Below, one piece after another: positions 1-8,701 of a stretch of DNA of 64,000 nt (position 1 is the stretch's first letter; the number at the start of each line of letters is the position of its first letter). The notes under the pieces are model-generated. The model searched no databases and had not been told where the DNA came from. It saw only the letters and a list, made by a program, of their open reading frames with translations. This DNA is from Pseudomonadota bacterium. Lineage in GTDB: Bacteria; Pseudomonadota; Gammaproteobacteria; Steroidobacterales; JBCBZW01. The stretch spans positions 1-64,000 of the forward strand of contig JBCCWS010000019.1 in the NCBI GenBank assembly GCA_039193195.1, written 5' to 3'. Both the position numbers and the translations under genes were made by a program.

Positions 1-98
1 CGCGCTCTTCTCGCCAGCGCTGCAGGGCCGCTCTGTTGACTCGCCTGACGTCTCAGTTCGGCCCGCTCTTCGTCGGTCAAATGGATAGGAGTACTCAT
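1..98 (-). CDS. IS630-family transposase, N-terminal fragment cut by window edge
   Basis: The minus strand opens with ATG at 98 and reads about 32 codons to the window edge without a stop. The peptide begins MSTPIHLTDEERAEL and continues with RRQASQQSG and ALARRA. This LT-x-EER-x-EL opening followed by an arginine-rich helix is typical of the helix-turn-helix start of IS630/Tc1-mariner transposases. Only the DNA-binding start is visible, so catalytic residues, terminal repeats and intactness cannot be judged. A stand-alone HTH protein of the same superfamily is the alternative. Confidence 0.55.
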   Translation of the reverse strand, partial: MSTPIHLTDEERAELRRQASQQSGPAALARRA

Positions 99-537
99 AG
101 CTGGAATTGTACTCCGAATCTAGCTGTTACACTCCACTAGTAAGCCGCCGAGGAGTGCAACTACGGCGTTCAGGCGGACGGGGGTTTGGGAAGATACCGA
201 TCCGCGCTCGAGTTTGATCCTGAGGTGATCGTGGCGGTCCATGCTGCCACTCCATGATGACGTGCCAGCATTGTACAGGGGGTGTTGGCAGCCCGCTTGC
301 GCTTCCGGGTCGGTCGCCGATTCGATACGCTAGCTGGCTAAGCGATCCAAAATAGCTGGAGCAGTGCACGCGTTGCGAGCCTCGCTCGATATTCGCCGAT
401 TATTCAGAGGCTTAGCGTATAGGTACGCCCTGCTGCTACGCTGAGCGAGTGCTGTGGGATTCAGGGGCCTGTGGTCGATGCAGCCCACGAGTGCTGCAAA
501 ACTCTGCGGCATCGCCCCGGCGGCGCCAGGCGCCGTA
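99..537. other. Intergenic stretch without a convincing gene
   Basis: Between the transposase start and the next possible small gene I see only low-quality reading frames on the minus strand. Their arginine, proline and serine bias looks like out-of-frame translation of GC-rich DNA. No terminal inverted repeat of the IS element, tRNA or clear promoter was recognised. Confidence 0.4.
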
Positions 538-801
538 CTAGCCGCCGACTTTGGCCCGACGGCGCGGGAATAGGTCCTCTTCAGCCGCGACGTCACCTTC
601 GATGAGGGTGGCCCGATAGCCTCGCTCGGTTTGGGTGGCGGAGAGGCTGCTAGAGTAGGCGAGCCACCAGGGCGTGTTTGAAGGGCGATCCGTGTGCGGG
701 TCGGCGGCGCACGGTGCGGGGGTGCCCGTTTGCAGACCCTTCAGATGGGCTCTCCACTTGCTCCCAGTACGCTCGCGCTCAACGGTTCTGCGCATGCTCA
801 T
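538..801 (-). CDS. Small hypothetical protein, weakly like ribosome modulation factor
   Basis: An 87-codon frame starts at ATG 801 and is divergent from aceE, with about 170 bases between them. The N-terminal half holds AHLKGLQTG followed by a Trp-Trp-Leu segment. This loosely recalls the A-x3-G-x3-G and WLxGW pattern of RMF/CrpP-type small proteins, but the CPY element is absent and the resemblance may be chance. No signal peptide or membrane segment is seen. I would treat it as a possible small gene of unknown function. Confidence 0.3.
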   Translation of the reverse strand: MSMRRTVERERTGSKWRAHLKGLQTGTPAPCAADPHTDRPSNTPWWLAYSSSLSATQTERGYRATLIEGDVAAEEDLFPRRRAKVGG

Positions 802-970
802 TTCCTAACGTGACCTGATGCAGGGAGCGCGATGTCGCTCCCTGGCAATCGCGGTCGCCATTCTACGAACAGTCGCCAATCGGTCACAATGGCGTGTCAC
901 AAGCAAAAGCCGCCCGGTTGCAAAAGCGCGACGCGTAGCAGGAGGATCATCCGTCCGATGAGCACAGATT

Positions 971-3652
971 ATGAGCAACACTCGTAAGGTAGTCTCTGAT
1001 CAGAGAGAGGACGAAGACCCGGAAGAGACATCGGATTGGTTGCAGTCGCTGGAATCCGTGCTCGAACACGGTGGCCGCGAGCGGGCCGCTTACTTGCTAC
1101 GACGCCTGGCGCTGCACGGTCAGCATCTGGGGCTGTCTGTCGAGCCCCAGCGTTACTCCGCCTACCGCAATTCGATCCCCTTGCAGGAGCAACCACCCTA
1201 CCCAGGTGATCTTGGGATCGAGCAGCGCCTGGTCGGCCTCATGCGCTGGAACGCCTTGTGCATGGTGGCCCGTGCGAATGCCGAACATGGCGAGCTCGGC
1301 GGCCATATCGCCACCTACGCCTCCGCGGCCGAGATCTTCGAGACCGGCTTCAACCACTTCTTCCGTGGACCCGATGCTGCCGACGGTGGCGATCTGGTCT
1401 ACTTTCAGCCCCACTCTTCCCCTGGGATTTACGCCCGGGCATTTATGGAGGGTCGAATCGACGAGTCTCACCTGCTGCGATTCCGCCGGGAGACGGAAGG
1501 TGGCGGGCTGTCGTCCTATCCGCACCCCATGCTGATGCCACAGTTTTGGCAGTTCCCCACGGGCTCTATGGGCATCGGGGCGATCAACGCGATCTATCAG
1601 GCGCGCTTCCTGCGCTACCTGCAGGCGCGCGGTATGGCCGATACGCACGCGCGTCGCGTATGGGGCATCTTCGGCGATGGCGAGATGGACGAACCTGAGT
1701 CCATCGCGGCCTTGTCCCTGGCTGCCCGTGAGCGCCTGGGTAACCTCACGTTCATCATCAACTGCAACCTACAGCGCCTTGACGGCCCTGTGCGCGGCAA
1801 CGGGCAGATCATCCAAGAGCTAGAGTCCTTGTTCGCGGGTGCTGGTTGGCATGTGCTGAAAGTGCTGTGGAGCAGTGACTGGGATGCGCTCTTTGCGGCC
1901 GACAAGCACCACGCTCTCCTGCGCCACTTCGCCAGCACGGTCGACGGTCAGTACCAGACCTTGGGCGCCAACGACGGAGAGTACAACAAGGCGCACTTCT
2001 TCGCCCCGGACCCCGAGCTGCAAGCGCTGGTCTCGCACATGTCCGCCGCGCAGATCAACGATCTGCGCCGTGGCGGACACGATATGCGCAAGCTCTACGC
2101 GGCGTTCGCAAAGTCGGCAGAGGATCCCGACCGACCAACGGTTATCTTAGCTAAGACGAAGAAGGGCTTCGGCATGGGCGCTGCGGGTGAGTCGCGCATG
2201 ACCGCCCACCAGCAGAAGAAGCTGAATGACACCGCGTTGCTGGAGTTCCGCGATCGCTTTGAGCTGCCACTCACGGACAAACAGGTGGCGGAGATGGCCT
2301 TCTGGCGACCCACCGAAGGCAGCGTCGAGCACGACTACCTTCAGGCTCGCCGCGAAGCACTTGGCGGCTACCTGCCCTGTCGCCGTACGCAGGCGGACAA
2401 GCTGCCCGTGCCGCCGCTCGAGTCCCACGCAGCGTTTGCCCTGCAGGCGGATGATCACGTCATGTCCACGACGTCGGCCTGGGTCCGCCAGCTGTCGCAG
2501 ATGCTGAAGGATCCGACGCTCGGCCCTCGCATCGTGCCAATCGTGGCGGACGAGGCGCGCACCTTCGGCATGGCGCCCCTGTTTCGCCAGATCGGCATCT
2601 ACTCGCCGGACGGGCAGCGCTACAACCCCGAGGATGCGAAGTCGCTGCTGGTCTACCGCGAGAGCGTGAGCGGTCAGCTGCTAGAGGAGGGTATTACTGA
2701 GGCCGGCTCCATGTCGTCGTGGGTGGCGGCGGCCACGTCCTATAGCACCAATGCACTGGCGATGCTGCCTGTATACATCTTCTACTCGATCTTCGGTTTT
2801 CAACGGATCGGAGATCTGATCTGGGCTGCAGCGGATCAGCGCGCGCGGGGATTTCTAATCGGGGCGACGGCGGGCCGAACCACCCTGTCGGGTGAAGGGC
2901 TTCAGCATCAGGACGGGTCGAGTCATGTGATGGCGGCAACGGTGACGAGCTGTCGTGCCTACGATCCGGCGTTTGCCTACGAAGTGGCGGTGCTCTTTGA
3001 CTACGGATCGCGACGTCTGCTGCAGGCACAGGTGGATGAGTTCTACTACCTGACCGTGTCGAATGAATCCTTCGCCCAGCCGTCCTTACCTGCGTACGTC
3101 GATCAAGCGGACATCATCGCGGGGTTGTACCTGTACCGGCGCTTCGGCGGGAGCGCGCAGGCGGACCTGCGCCTACTCGGGTCTGGGCCGATCCTGAATG
3201 AGGTGCTCGGCGCGGCGGAACAGCTTGCGCAGGTACTGGGCTGTGTTGTTGAAGTGCACAGCCTCACCTCAGCCAGCGAAGTGATTCGTGATGCGAATGA
3301 AGCGGAGCGGTGGAACCGCCTGAACCGTAAGGGACCTCGTCGCACTTCGCACCTGCAGCGGATGCTGCCGGGTAAGGCGCCGATCGTCGCCGCGACAGAC
3401 TACGTGCGCGCGGTCGTGCAGCCGATGGCGGCCCACTTGGAAAGCAGGCTGGTGGTGTTGGGCACGGACGGATTCGGTCGCAGTGACACGCGAGCGAAGC
3501 TACGGGAGTTCTTCGAAGTGGACCGCCAGCACGTGTTCGTCGCCGGCGTCAACGCCCTACTGGACGTGAGGCGCATCACCGAGTCCAGCGCTATGACGGC
3601 AATGCGAGCCGTGTCCCTCACCCCAGCGCCGACTCCTCCCTGGGGCAGATAG
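971..3652 (+). CDS. aceE: Pyruvate dehydrogenase E1 component, homodimeric type
   Basis: Thiamine-diphosphate-dependent E1 of the pyruvate dehydrogenase complex, which decarboxylates pyruvate and acetylates the E2 lipoyl domain in the cytoplasm. At 893 residues it matches E. coli AceE (887) along its whole length. Landmarks are the opening DPEETSDWLQSLESV, the ThDP/Mg motif GDGEMDEPE from residue 235 with its Asn-containing end NCNLQRLDGP, the active-site loop TAHQQKKL with His413, and GFGRSDTRAKLREFFEVD near the C-terminus. ATG 971 is the first start possible in this frame because a stop lies just upstream. A GGAGG at 941 is rather distant (about 25 bases). The aceF and lpd partners are not adjacent: the next gene is an ECF sigma factor. 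It may therefore be an orphan or second copy. The frame is intact and the family assignment is secure. Confidence 0.96.
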   Translation: MSNTRKVVSDQREDEDPEETSDWLQSLESVLEHGGRERAAYLLRRLALHGQHLGLSVEPQRYSAYRNSIPLQEQPPYPGDLGIEQRLVGLMRWNALCMVARANAEHGELGGHIATYASAAEIFETGFNHFFRGPDAADGGDLVYFQPHSSPGIYARAFMEGRIDESHLLRFRRETEGGGLSSYPHPMLMPQFWQFPTGSMGIGAINAIYQARFLRYLQARGMADTHARRVWGIFGDGEMDEPESIAALSLAARERLGNLTFIINCNLQRLDGPVRGNGQIIQELESLFAGAGWHVLKVLWSSDWDALFAADKHHALLRHFASTVDGQYQTLGANDGEYNKAHFFAPDPELQALVSHMSAAQINDLRRGGHDMRKLYAAFAKSAEDPDRPTVILAKTKKGFGMGAAGESRMTAHQQKKLNDTALLEFRDRFELPLTDKQVAEMAFWRPTEGSVEHDYLQARREALGGYLPCRRTQADKLPVPPLESHAAFALQADDHVMSTTSAWVRQLSQMLKDPTLGPRIVPIVADEARTFGMAPLFRQIGIYSPDGQRYNPEDAKSLLVYRESVSGQLLEEGITEAGSMSSWVAAATSYSTNALAMLPVYIFYSIFGFQRIGDLIWAAADQRARGFLIGATAGRTTLSGEGLQHQDGSSHVMAATVTSCRAYDPAFAYEVAVLFDYGSRRLLQAQVDEFYYLTVSNESFAQPSLPAYVDQADIIAGLYLYRRFGGSAQADLRLLGSGPILNEVLGAAEQLAQVLGCVVEVHSLTSASEVIRDANEAERWNRLNRKGPRRTSHLQRMLPGKAPIVAATDYVRAVVQPMAAHLESRLVVLGTDGFGRSDTRAKLREFFEVDRQHVFVAGVNALLDVRRITESSAMTAMRAVSLTPAPTPPWGR

Positions 3653-3900
3653 TGGTCGCGCTGGTCACCTGCCATCAACGCCTAGCATCACCCCGACGTG
3701 AGAGATAGCGTAGGCACAACCTTGGACACGGCACTCGCGTATTCTGCACACCGACGGGTTCTGCGATGCCATGGCCGGGCGCTTCATTCACCATATCCCG
3801 TGCGGTTACGCTGCCCTAGGACACAAGTTCGAACAGGAGCTAGGCGCGCGAAGAAGCGGAACCCTGTAAGAAAACTAGCGGTACTGGCGTCCAACGGGGT

Positions 3901-4401
3901 ATGGCAACAGTCGAATCACATGAGGCCACCTTCAGGCGCTGGGTGAATGAGCACGCCGGGATCCTCCATAAGGTGGCTCGCGGCTACGCTCCAGGTCCTG
4001 CTGATCGAGAGGATCTGCTGCAGGAGATCCTCTTCGCCGTGTGGCGCAGCATCCCTAGTTTCCGTGGCGACAGTCAGCCCTCGACCTACCTCTACCGCAT
4101 CGCCCTGAACCGGGCGATTGCGCTCCAGCGCGCCGACGCCTCGCGTGGTGGGCGCGAAGATTCCATGGCGCTTGATGCCGCCCACCTAGTAGCAACCGCC
4201 GACGAGCCAGACGAGCGTCTGGAGTGCGTGTACGCGGAGCTGCGTAAGCTGGATGAGGTCAGTCGCGCCGCAGTGCTGCTGCAGCTCGACGGCTATCGCT
4301 ACGAGGAGATCGCCGAGCTACTCGGCTTGTCTGCCAGCAACGTTGGGGTACGCCTCTCGCGCGCCCGGAAAACGCTGATCAACAATCTACGAGAGAGATA
4401 A
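3901..4401 (+). CDS. ECF-type RNA polymerase sigma factor
   Basis: A 166-residue sigma-70 family extracytoplasmic-function factor. Region 2 (about residues 10-75) contains ADREDLLQEILFAVWRSI and FRGDSQPSTYLYRIALN, which match the core-binding and -10 recognition helices. Region 4 (about 105-160) carries the helix-turn-helix YEEIAELLGLSASNVGVRLSRARK. It directs RNA polymerase to a small regulon that cannot be deduced here. The gene is followed after two bases by a membrane-protein gene that is probably its anti-sigma or signalling partner, so both are likely co-transcribed. A GGAACC at about 3859-3864 lies upstream but no correctly spaced ECF -10 element was found, so autoregulation is unproven. 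Confidence 0.93.
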   Translation: MATVESHEATFRRWVNEHAGILHKVARGYAPGPADREDLLQEILFAVWRSIPSFRGDSQPSTYLYRIALNRAIALQRADASRGGREDSMALDAAHLVATADEPDERLECVYAELRKLDEVSRAAVLLQLDGYRYEEIAELLGLSASNVGVRLSRARKTLINNLRER

Positions 4402-4403
4402 TC

Positions 4404-5006
4404 ATGGGGGAAGCAGAACTCGAACGACTCTGGCAAGGGCAGCGCGCGCCCTCGAGCATGCCTGACGAGGCGATCAACCAGGTCCTTCGCATGCGCGAGC
4501 AGCGGCGTCTGATCATGGCTGCCATGGCCGCGGCTGGGGCGGCCGCCCTATTGGCGCTTGGGCTTCGAGCAGTGAAGCTACTTGCGGATCCCACCTTCAC
4601 GTGGCTAAACGGTTCGGTCGAATTGCTGCTCGGGGCGTTGCCGTTGATCTGCGTGGTGGCTGTCGCCGTCCAGCGCCAGCGCCGCCACCGCGAGTTGGAG
4701 GCCCTGAGCCTTAATACGCAGGACTGCGTGGCTTTCGTTCATGGGGTGGTTCGGCAAGAGATTCGTGATATCCGCGCGGTTGCGCCTTCCTTGCTGGTCG
4801 CTTTTCTGGGGCTGTTCGCGGTCTCGAAGTGGCAGTCGATCACATCGGGGCGGGAGGCACTGTCGCACGAATGGCTTGCGATCGCGCTCGTGCTGGGTGC
4901 TGCCACGGTCACCGTCGCCGTTCTCTACCATCGACTTAGCGGGTTGCTACTCCCGCGCTTGGCCTACTTGGCACGCGTGCGAGCCGCTCTCGATCGTGTT
5001 GGATAG
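4404..5006 (+). CDS. Membrane protein, candidate partner of the upstream ECF sigma factor
   Basis: A 200-residue protein whose ATG lies two bases after the sigma-factor stop, so translation is likely coupled. The first about 35 residues are cytoplasmic and charged. Four hydrophobic segments follow: around 38-57 (alanine-rich), 70-88, 128-143 and 160-178. A short basic linker (QRQRRHRELEAL) follows the second. No zinc-binding HxxxCxxC anti-sigma motif is present, so the anti-sigma role is inferred only from position and topology. An unrelated inner-membrane protein is the alternative. Confidence 0.7.
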   Translation: MGEAELERLWQGQRAPSSMPDEAINQVLRMREQRRLIMAAMAAAGAAALLALGLRAVKLLADPTFTWLNGSVELLLGALPLICVVAVAVQRQRRHRELEALSLNTQDCVAFVHGVVRQEIRDIRAVAPSLLVAFLGLFAVSKWQSITSGREALSHEWLAIALVLGAATVTVAVLYHRLSGLLLPRLAYLARVRAALDRVG

Positions 5007-5194
5007 GTCACTGCTTGTGTGCTCGCTAGGGGTACCGTCCGGTCAGGTGTCCGCACCTAGGTGCTTGCACGGTTGTATGACCGCGATTGGTCCCTGCTCA
5101 GGCGTCGTCGTACCGAGGGCAAGGAGGCTCTTCATGGTGGCCCGCAGCGACGCTGAGGAGTTCGAGCTGGTGCCGCCTGGCAATCCGTTGCGCC

Positions 5195-5492
5195 TCACTC
5201 GTGCCTCTGGCAACGGCACCCTGGGGCGTCGATACGAATCGCTCGCGGCCCGCGAATCGCTGCGAGAACCGCTTCTACGATGGCCTCCTCGCCTTCGGCG
5301 ATATCGCGGACGGCGATCAGATTGAAGTGACCGTCGAGCAGCGCCTGCGCCACCTCGCCCTTCGGGTCTGCCCCTACGCAGACTGAGCGTTACCTTATTT
5401 GCCAAGCGGCCCACTAGCTCGTTCGCCATGGTGGCAGATCGCCACCGGCCCTCAGTTTGGGCGACCAGCTGATCGATAGTATTAGCCTTCAC
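5195..5492 (-). pseudogene. Small gene with apparent frameshift, function unknown
   Basis: On the minus strand a frame begins with GTG at 5492, overlapping the end of the upstream frame, and reads VKANTIDQLVAQTEGRWRS and ANELVGRLANKVTL. After about 40 codons the coding-like text continues in another frame as CVGADPKGEVAQALL and FNLIAVRDIAEGEEAIVEAV, up to a TGA at 5195. The two halves have ordinary protein composition, while each frame outside its half is arginine/serine-rich. One lost or gained base around 5385-5400 would join them. I do not recognise the family. Both the start and the C-terminal end are uncertain. Confidence 0.35.
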
Positions 5493-6177
5493 CACGAAGG
5501 TCCTGGAGCAATGCACTTGTGAGCTCATGTTCCGCTAGCAGTGAATGCACGTTGGCGCGCATCTTCGCCGTGGCGTCGAGTATCGCCTTTTCCGTTGCCT
5601 GCGGCGGCACCTCGACGTCGATACGACGGGCGAGGGTGCCCATCGTTTGAACACGTGCCATGGAGTCCCCGGGCTCGCGCGTCTCGACCACGACAAGGTT
5701 GTGCGTCTTCAGCGAGACTGGCGGTCGCCGAGCTATCCACAGTGCGCGGGAGAAGAACCCGTAGCAGTACACACCACTGTGGAACAGTCCCTCACGAGGA
5801 TGTGCGGCAGGTGGTCGTTCCTTCGGAAGTGGTTGGTGGCGGCGCCGTGCCGGCGCGGGCTTGGCTGAAGCCTCCAGCACCACGCACACGAGTTCTTGAT
5901 GGTCTGCGTGCAGTTCCGCTTGCCACATCACATGGCAGGTAGGCCCGAAGGTAGTGCTCCCCCCGGCGCACACGATGTCTTCGGGGCGCGACATGGCTAC
6001 GACAGGCGCCCGACGCGTCGCTTGCCTGCGCTGACGAAGGCAAGCGTAGAAAGCCCGTTCCGCGCCCTCTGTAGACCCCGGTGGGATCTCCTCAAAAGGA
6101 AGAGACCCCTTGGCGGTGAGCCCCCCAATGAGTTGCAAGGGCTCATTGGGTAGGTCGCCCAATCTCACCCATAACAC
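5482..6177 (-). CDS. Hypothetical protein, possibly damaged
   Basis: An open frame of 231 codons overlaps the end of the lipoprotein gene upstream. The C-terminal third (THNLVVVETREPGD, RIDVEVPPQATEKAI, AHELTS-type helix) looks like genuine protein. The first two thirds are rich in Arg, Pro and Cys and could be partly out of frame. A shorter version could start at Met 5994. No domain, signal peptide or membrane segment was recognised. It sits between a lipoprotein gene and a frameshifted small gene on the same strand, which suggests an eroding accessory operon. Confidence 0.4.
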   Translation of the reverse strand: MLWVRLGDLPNEPLQLIGGLTAKGSLPFEEIPPGSTEGAERAFYACLRQRRQATRRAPVVAMSRPEDIVCAGGSTTFGPTCHVMWQAELHADHQELVCVVLEASAKPAPARRRHQPLPKERPPAAHPREGLFHSGVYCYGFFSRALWIARRPPVSLKTHNLVVVETREPGDSMARVQTMGTLARRIDVEVPPQATEKAILDATAKMRANVHSLLAEHELTSALLQDLRGEG

Positions 6178-6658
6178 GCGTTAGGGGTAGTCTATCGCCT
6201 TCGACATCGACGGTGGTGCTACCGGTGCCCACGCCGTCTACTTTCCGCCAGTGTCCGCGGTAGAACACCTGCGCTGATCGGGCCTGACGGTTGAAGATGA
6301 AATCCGGTTGCCCGTCCATCCCGTAGTCTTCTACGGCGACCAGCACCTTACCGTCGGCTGAGAGGGCAGAATAGGTCAGTAAGTCCATAACGCCATCGTT
6401 GTCCTGGTCGCGAAGGGTCAACATCGGTGCGTGCGTATTGGCCTGAAACACCCCCAAGTTGACGCTGCCCTTGCTCCTGCTAACTAGCACAGACGGGAGG
6501 CGCTGGTCATCGATTGTGAGTACCACCGCATCGGGCGTTCCGCCGCGTAGGGGCTGACCTTGAAAGGTGGTCGCGGCGATCTCTTGATCGCATGCGCTCA
6601 TGTAGGTGGCAACGATGAGCACTAACGCGAGGCTTGGCAGCCGCTGTTGAGTCCACAC
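6143..6658 (-). CDS. Hypothetical lipoprotein
   Basis: The chosen GTG start at 6658 lies two bases after the stop of the CdiI_2/MerB-like frame, with GGAGCG about 11 bases upstream, although ATG at 6694 is also in frame. From this start the protein has a classic signal: VWTQQR, a hydrophobic run LALVLIVATY, and a lipobox-like MSAC with Cys23. This predicts lipidation and anchoring in the outer or inner membrane. The mature part (about 150 residues) contains two acidic repeats, DQDNDGVMDLL and YGMDGQPDFIF, resembling calcium-binding or FG-GAP-like surface loops. No enzymatic motif is seen. It is probably co-transcribed with its upstream neighbour. Confidence 0.65.
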   Translation of the reverse strand: MWTQQRLPSLALVLIVATYMSACDQEIAATTFQGQPLRGGTPDAVVLTIDDQRLPSVLVSRSKGSVNLGVFQANTHAPMLTLRDQDNDGVMDLLTYSALSADGKVLVAVEDYGMDGQPDFIFNRQARSAQVFYRGHWRKVDGVGTGSTTVDVEGDRLPLTRVMGEIGRPTQ

Positions 6659-6660
6659 GA

Positions 6661-7058
6661 CTAAAAGCGCTCCTGGGTTTGCGACAACGTCCAAATCGGT
6701 CCTGACAGGGAGTGGCGCTGGAAGAGCTCAGCAGCTTCCTGCGCTGACCATTTTTCCCAGTCCAAGTCGGCGTGACGCCCATACCACTGCGATGCGAACC
6801 GCCAGATCTGATCGACAGCCTCACGTCCCCCCGTGGCGTGCCTCTGGTCTCGCACCATTGATCCACCTGTTCCTCATCGCGAAAGTGCCGCGGTCCAATC
6901 CGCTGCGCGATGAGCATGCGGATGTCCTCCACCGATGGCTGCTCCAGCGGCACCTTACGAAGCCGGTGACACTCGCTGACCAGGTGGCTCGGAAACTCTG
7001 TCGGTCCCCACTCCTCACCGTCGAGCTCCTGGAGAGATGGTGCCGGATGATCAACCAT
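6661..7058 (-). pseudogene. CdiI_2-like / MerB-like fusion protein gene with frameshift
   Basis: The ATG 7058 frame starts with SLQELDGEEWG, HLVSECHRLRKVPL and VEDIRMLIAQRIG. This is the signature opening of the CdiI_2-type immunity proteins of contact-dependent inhibition systems. It then changes to FRDEEQVDQWCE. At a run of six C (plus strand 6827-6832) the sensible reading moves to another frame and continues REAVDQIWRFASQWYG and LDWEKWSAQEAAELF, ending SGPIWTL and stopping at 6661. This tail resembles the C-terminal region of alkylmercury-lyase-like proteins (WYG, DW, GLTGPFW). One extra G in the run restores a protein of about 132 residues. Either a real slip or a homopolymer sequencing error is possible. 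An immunity-like role is inference only. Confidence 0.55.
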
Positions 7059-7171
7059 TCTGTGTTCCCTGAGACTCTGCGTTAGTTGCTCCTAAGGCAG
7101 GCCCGGCCCGGCGAGCGCCTCGCAGTGCCCTTGCGTCTAGCGACCCTGCCCATAACTGGGTATCACGGCCA

Positions 7172-7936
7172 TCAGTCCCACGCGCCACCCAGAGACCGTA
7201 TCCGCCTCGCGAGTACGAAATCTCGCGCTTCATAGTAGCTCCCCTCGAGGGCGAACCCGGGTGAGTCTCCCGGACTCGCTGGAGACGGACAGAGAGCAGC
7301 TGTGGTGAATCTACGGCCTGTGTCACGCCCCGGTACCGATTCGCCTGGAGACCCGCGTCGAAAGAAGACAGGCTGATCGCTCGGTGCTTGGCAGCTTGCC
7401 TCCGAGAGCGTTGCGACGATCTCATGAAACTCGCGCCAAAACGGGTAGGCTCGGATCCGCTCCACGGCTACCGCTTCGTCGAACACCCGGTTGGGGAGCC
7501 GCGCTGGGAACACTGTGTGATTGTCCTGCGCCTCGAACCTCAGCTCACGAATCTGGCTTAGGTCGAAGGGCAGGTGACGGTCGTTCTCGTCTACTAGGGT
7601 AGGGCCGAACTCAATCGTAAGAGATCGGACCACTGTGTGATTCGCGCATCGAACCTGCACTTGTAAGGGCGGGCTTAGCTGACCGGTTGGTCGCTGGCGA
7701 TCCCGTAGGCTGCGCAGTTCACGGTGCACCCTAATCGGGTGAAAACGCCAGTCGTTCGAAAGCCCGCATCCAAAGCTACGGTCCATAGCGCCTCGAATGG
7801 CAACGATGAGTGGGTCATCAACGAACGCGCGGATCTGCGCATCGTAGGGGTGTAGGTGCTCGGACGAGGCTGAACAGACTGGAATCGTGCCAGCGTAGAG
7901 GAGGAGGCCGGCCGCTAAGCTAAGGGTTCGGGTCAT
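7172..7936 (-). CDS. Secreted hypothetical protein
   Basis: Starting at ATG 7936, nine codons inside the longest frame, the protein begins MTRTLSLAAGLLLYAGT followed by VCSAS. This is a good Sec signal peptide with cleavage after about residue 22. The mature chain of about 230 residues contains FGCGLSNDWRFHP, QVQVRCANHTVV and RELRFEAQDNHTVF. Its conserved-looking Cys and beta-strand pattern suggest a periplasmic domain, but no known family was recognised. The last about 60 residues become Ser/Pro/Arg-rich, so the true C-terminus may be altered by a frameshift. It lies upstream of the CdiI_2-like gene on the same strand. Confidence 0.55.
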   Translation of the reverse strand: MTRTLSLAAGLLLYAGTIPVCSASSEHLHPYDAQIRAFVDDPLIVAIRGAMDRSFGCGLSNDWRFHPIRVHRELRSLRDRQRPTGQLSPPLQVQVRCANHTVVRSLTIEFGPTLVDENDRHLPFDLSQIRELRFEAQDNHTVFPARLPNRVFDEAVAVERIRAYPFWREFHEIVATLSEASCQAPSDQPVFFRRGSPGESVPGRDTGRRFTTAALCPSPASPGDSPGFALEGSYYEARDFVLARRIRSLGGAWD

Positions 7937-8229
7937 GTGTCGGAGCATCTTCGCATCCACCATCAGATACTAGACTGCCTGGCAGTGAGTGCCATTGGAT
8001 GCCCAGAGGACCCTATGCGACGGTGCGCTAGGCGAGAAATTCTGGCAATCCATTAGGTAATTGATGCATCACCTGCAAGCTTCTCAGCGGAGTTGGGCTA
8101 GGGTGTTCGTGCGTGAACGTGATCGTCCCTGGCGCGATCTGAGGCCCGGAAACAAACCTGAGTATCACGGACCATTAGGCTGCATGGCAATCCGACTTGC
8201 CCAAGGGAGCGATCTGCCAGAGTAAGCGG

Positions 8230-8624
8230 TCTTCTGTGCTGCGTTGCCGAGAGTCCACCTGCGCTAGCCCTCGACCGCCGTGCCGCACCCCGGTACCTCA
8301 CGCTGCTGTACGTAGAGGCGGGCGAACAGGGCGTGTTCTTGCCAGTAGGGACATCGTGCGCATCGAGTCGGAGCGCAACTACGTCCGCGTGCATACGACC
8401 AAGGCCGACTACCGCCTGCGCAAGACCCTGGCTGAGCTCACGGAGGAGTTGGACCCAGCACACTTCGTGCGCACCAACCGTGCGATGATCGTGAGCCTCA
8501 GCCACGTGCGGGAGGTGCAGACCTGGTTCCGCGGCGACCGGCTCTCATCCTGAGCGACGGTACGCAGGGGAAGCTCAGCAGTGAGTACCTAGAGAAGTCG
8601 CCGGCCCTGCGGGCGCTGCGCTAG
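8230..8624 (+). pseudogene. LytTR DNA-binding domain regulator, frameshifted remnant
   Basis: Three pieces in different frames join into one LytTR domain. The first, YLTLLYVEAGEQGVFLPV, is read from 8294. The second, RDIVRIESERNYVRVHT through LDPAHFVRTNRAMIV and HVREVQTWFRGD, is read to about 8540. The third, ALILSDGTQGKLSSEYL, ends with TAG at 8622. Indels near 8348 and 8541 separate them. The pattern IESERNYVRVHT ... RTNRAMIV is diagnostic of LytTR regulators of the LytR/AgrR type. No receiver or membrane domain is left upstream. It is therefore a domain remnant rather than a working regulator. Confidence 0.6.
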
Positions 8625-8701
8625 CACCGCTCTCGGCCTCGCTACCGACACCTGCCAGGCGAGGCGGTATCATGCACGCTGGGTGACTCAGGTGTGGGCC
8701 G

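Noticed and set aside
538-801. Firm assignment of the small minus-strand frame as ribosome modulation factor
   Set aside because: Only the A-x3-G-x3-G spacing and a Trp segment fit; the CPY and WLxGW core are missing.
3859-3900. ECF-type autoregulated promoter before the sigma gene (GGAACC)
   Set aside because: No -10 motif at the required 16-17 base spacing; the nearest CGTC is too far.
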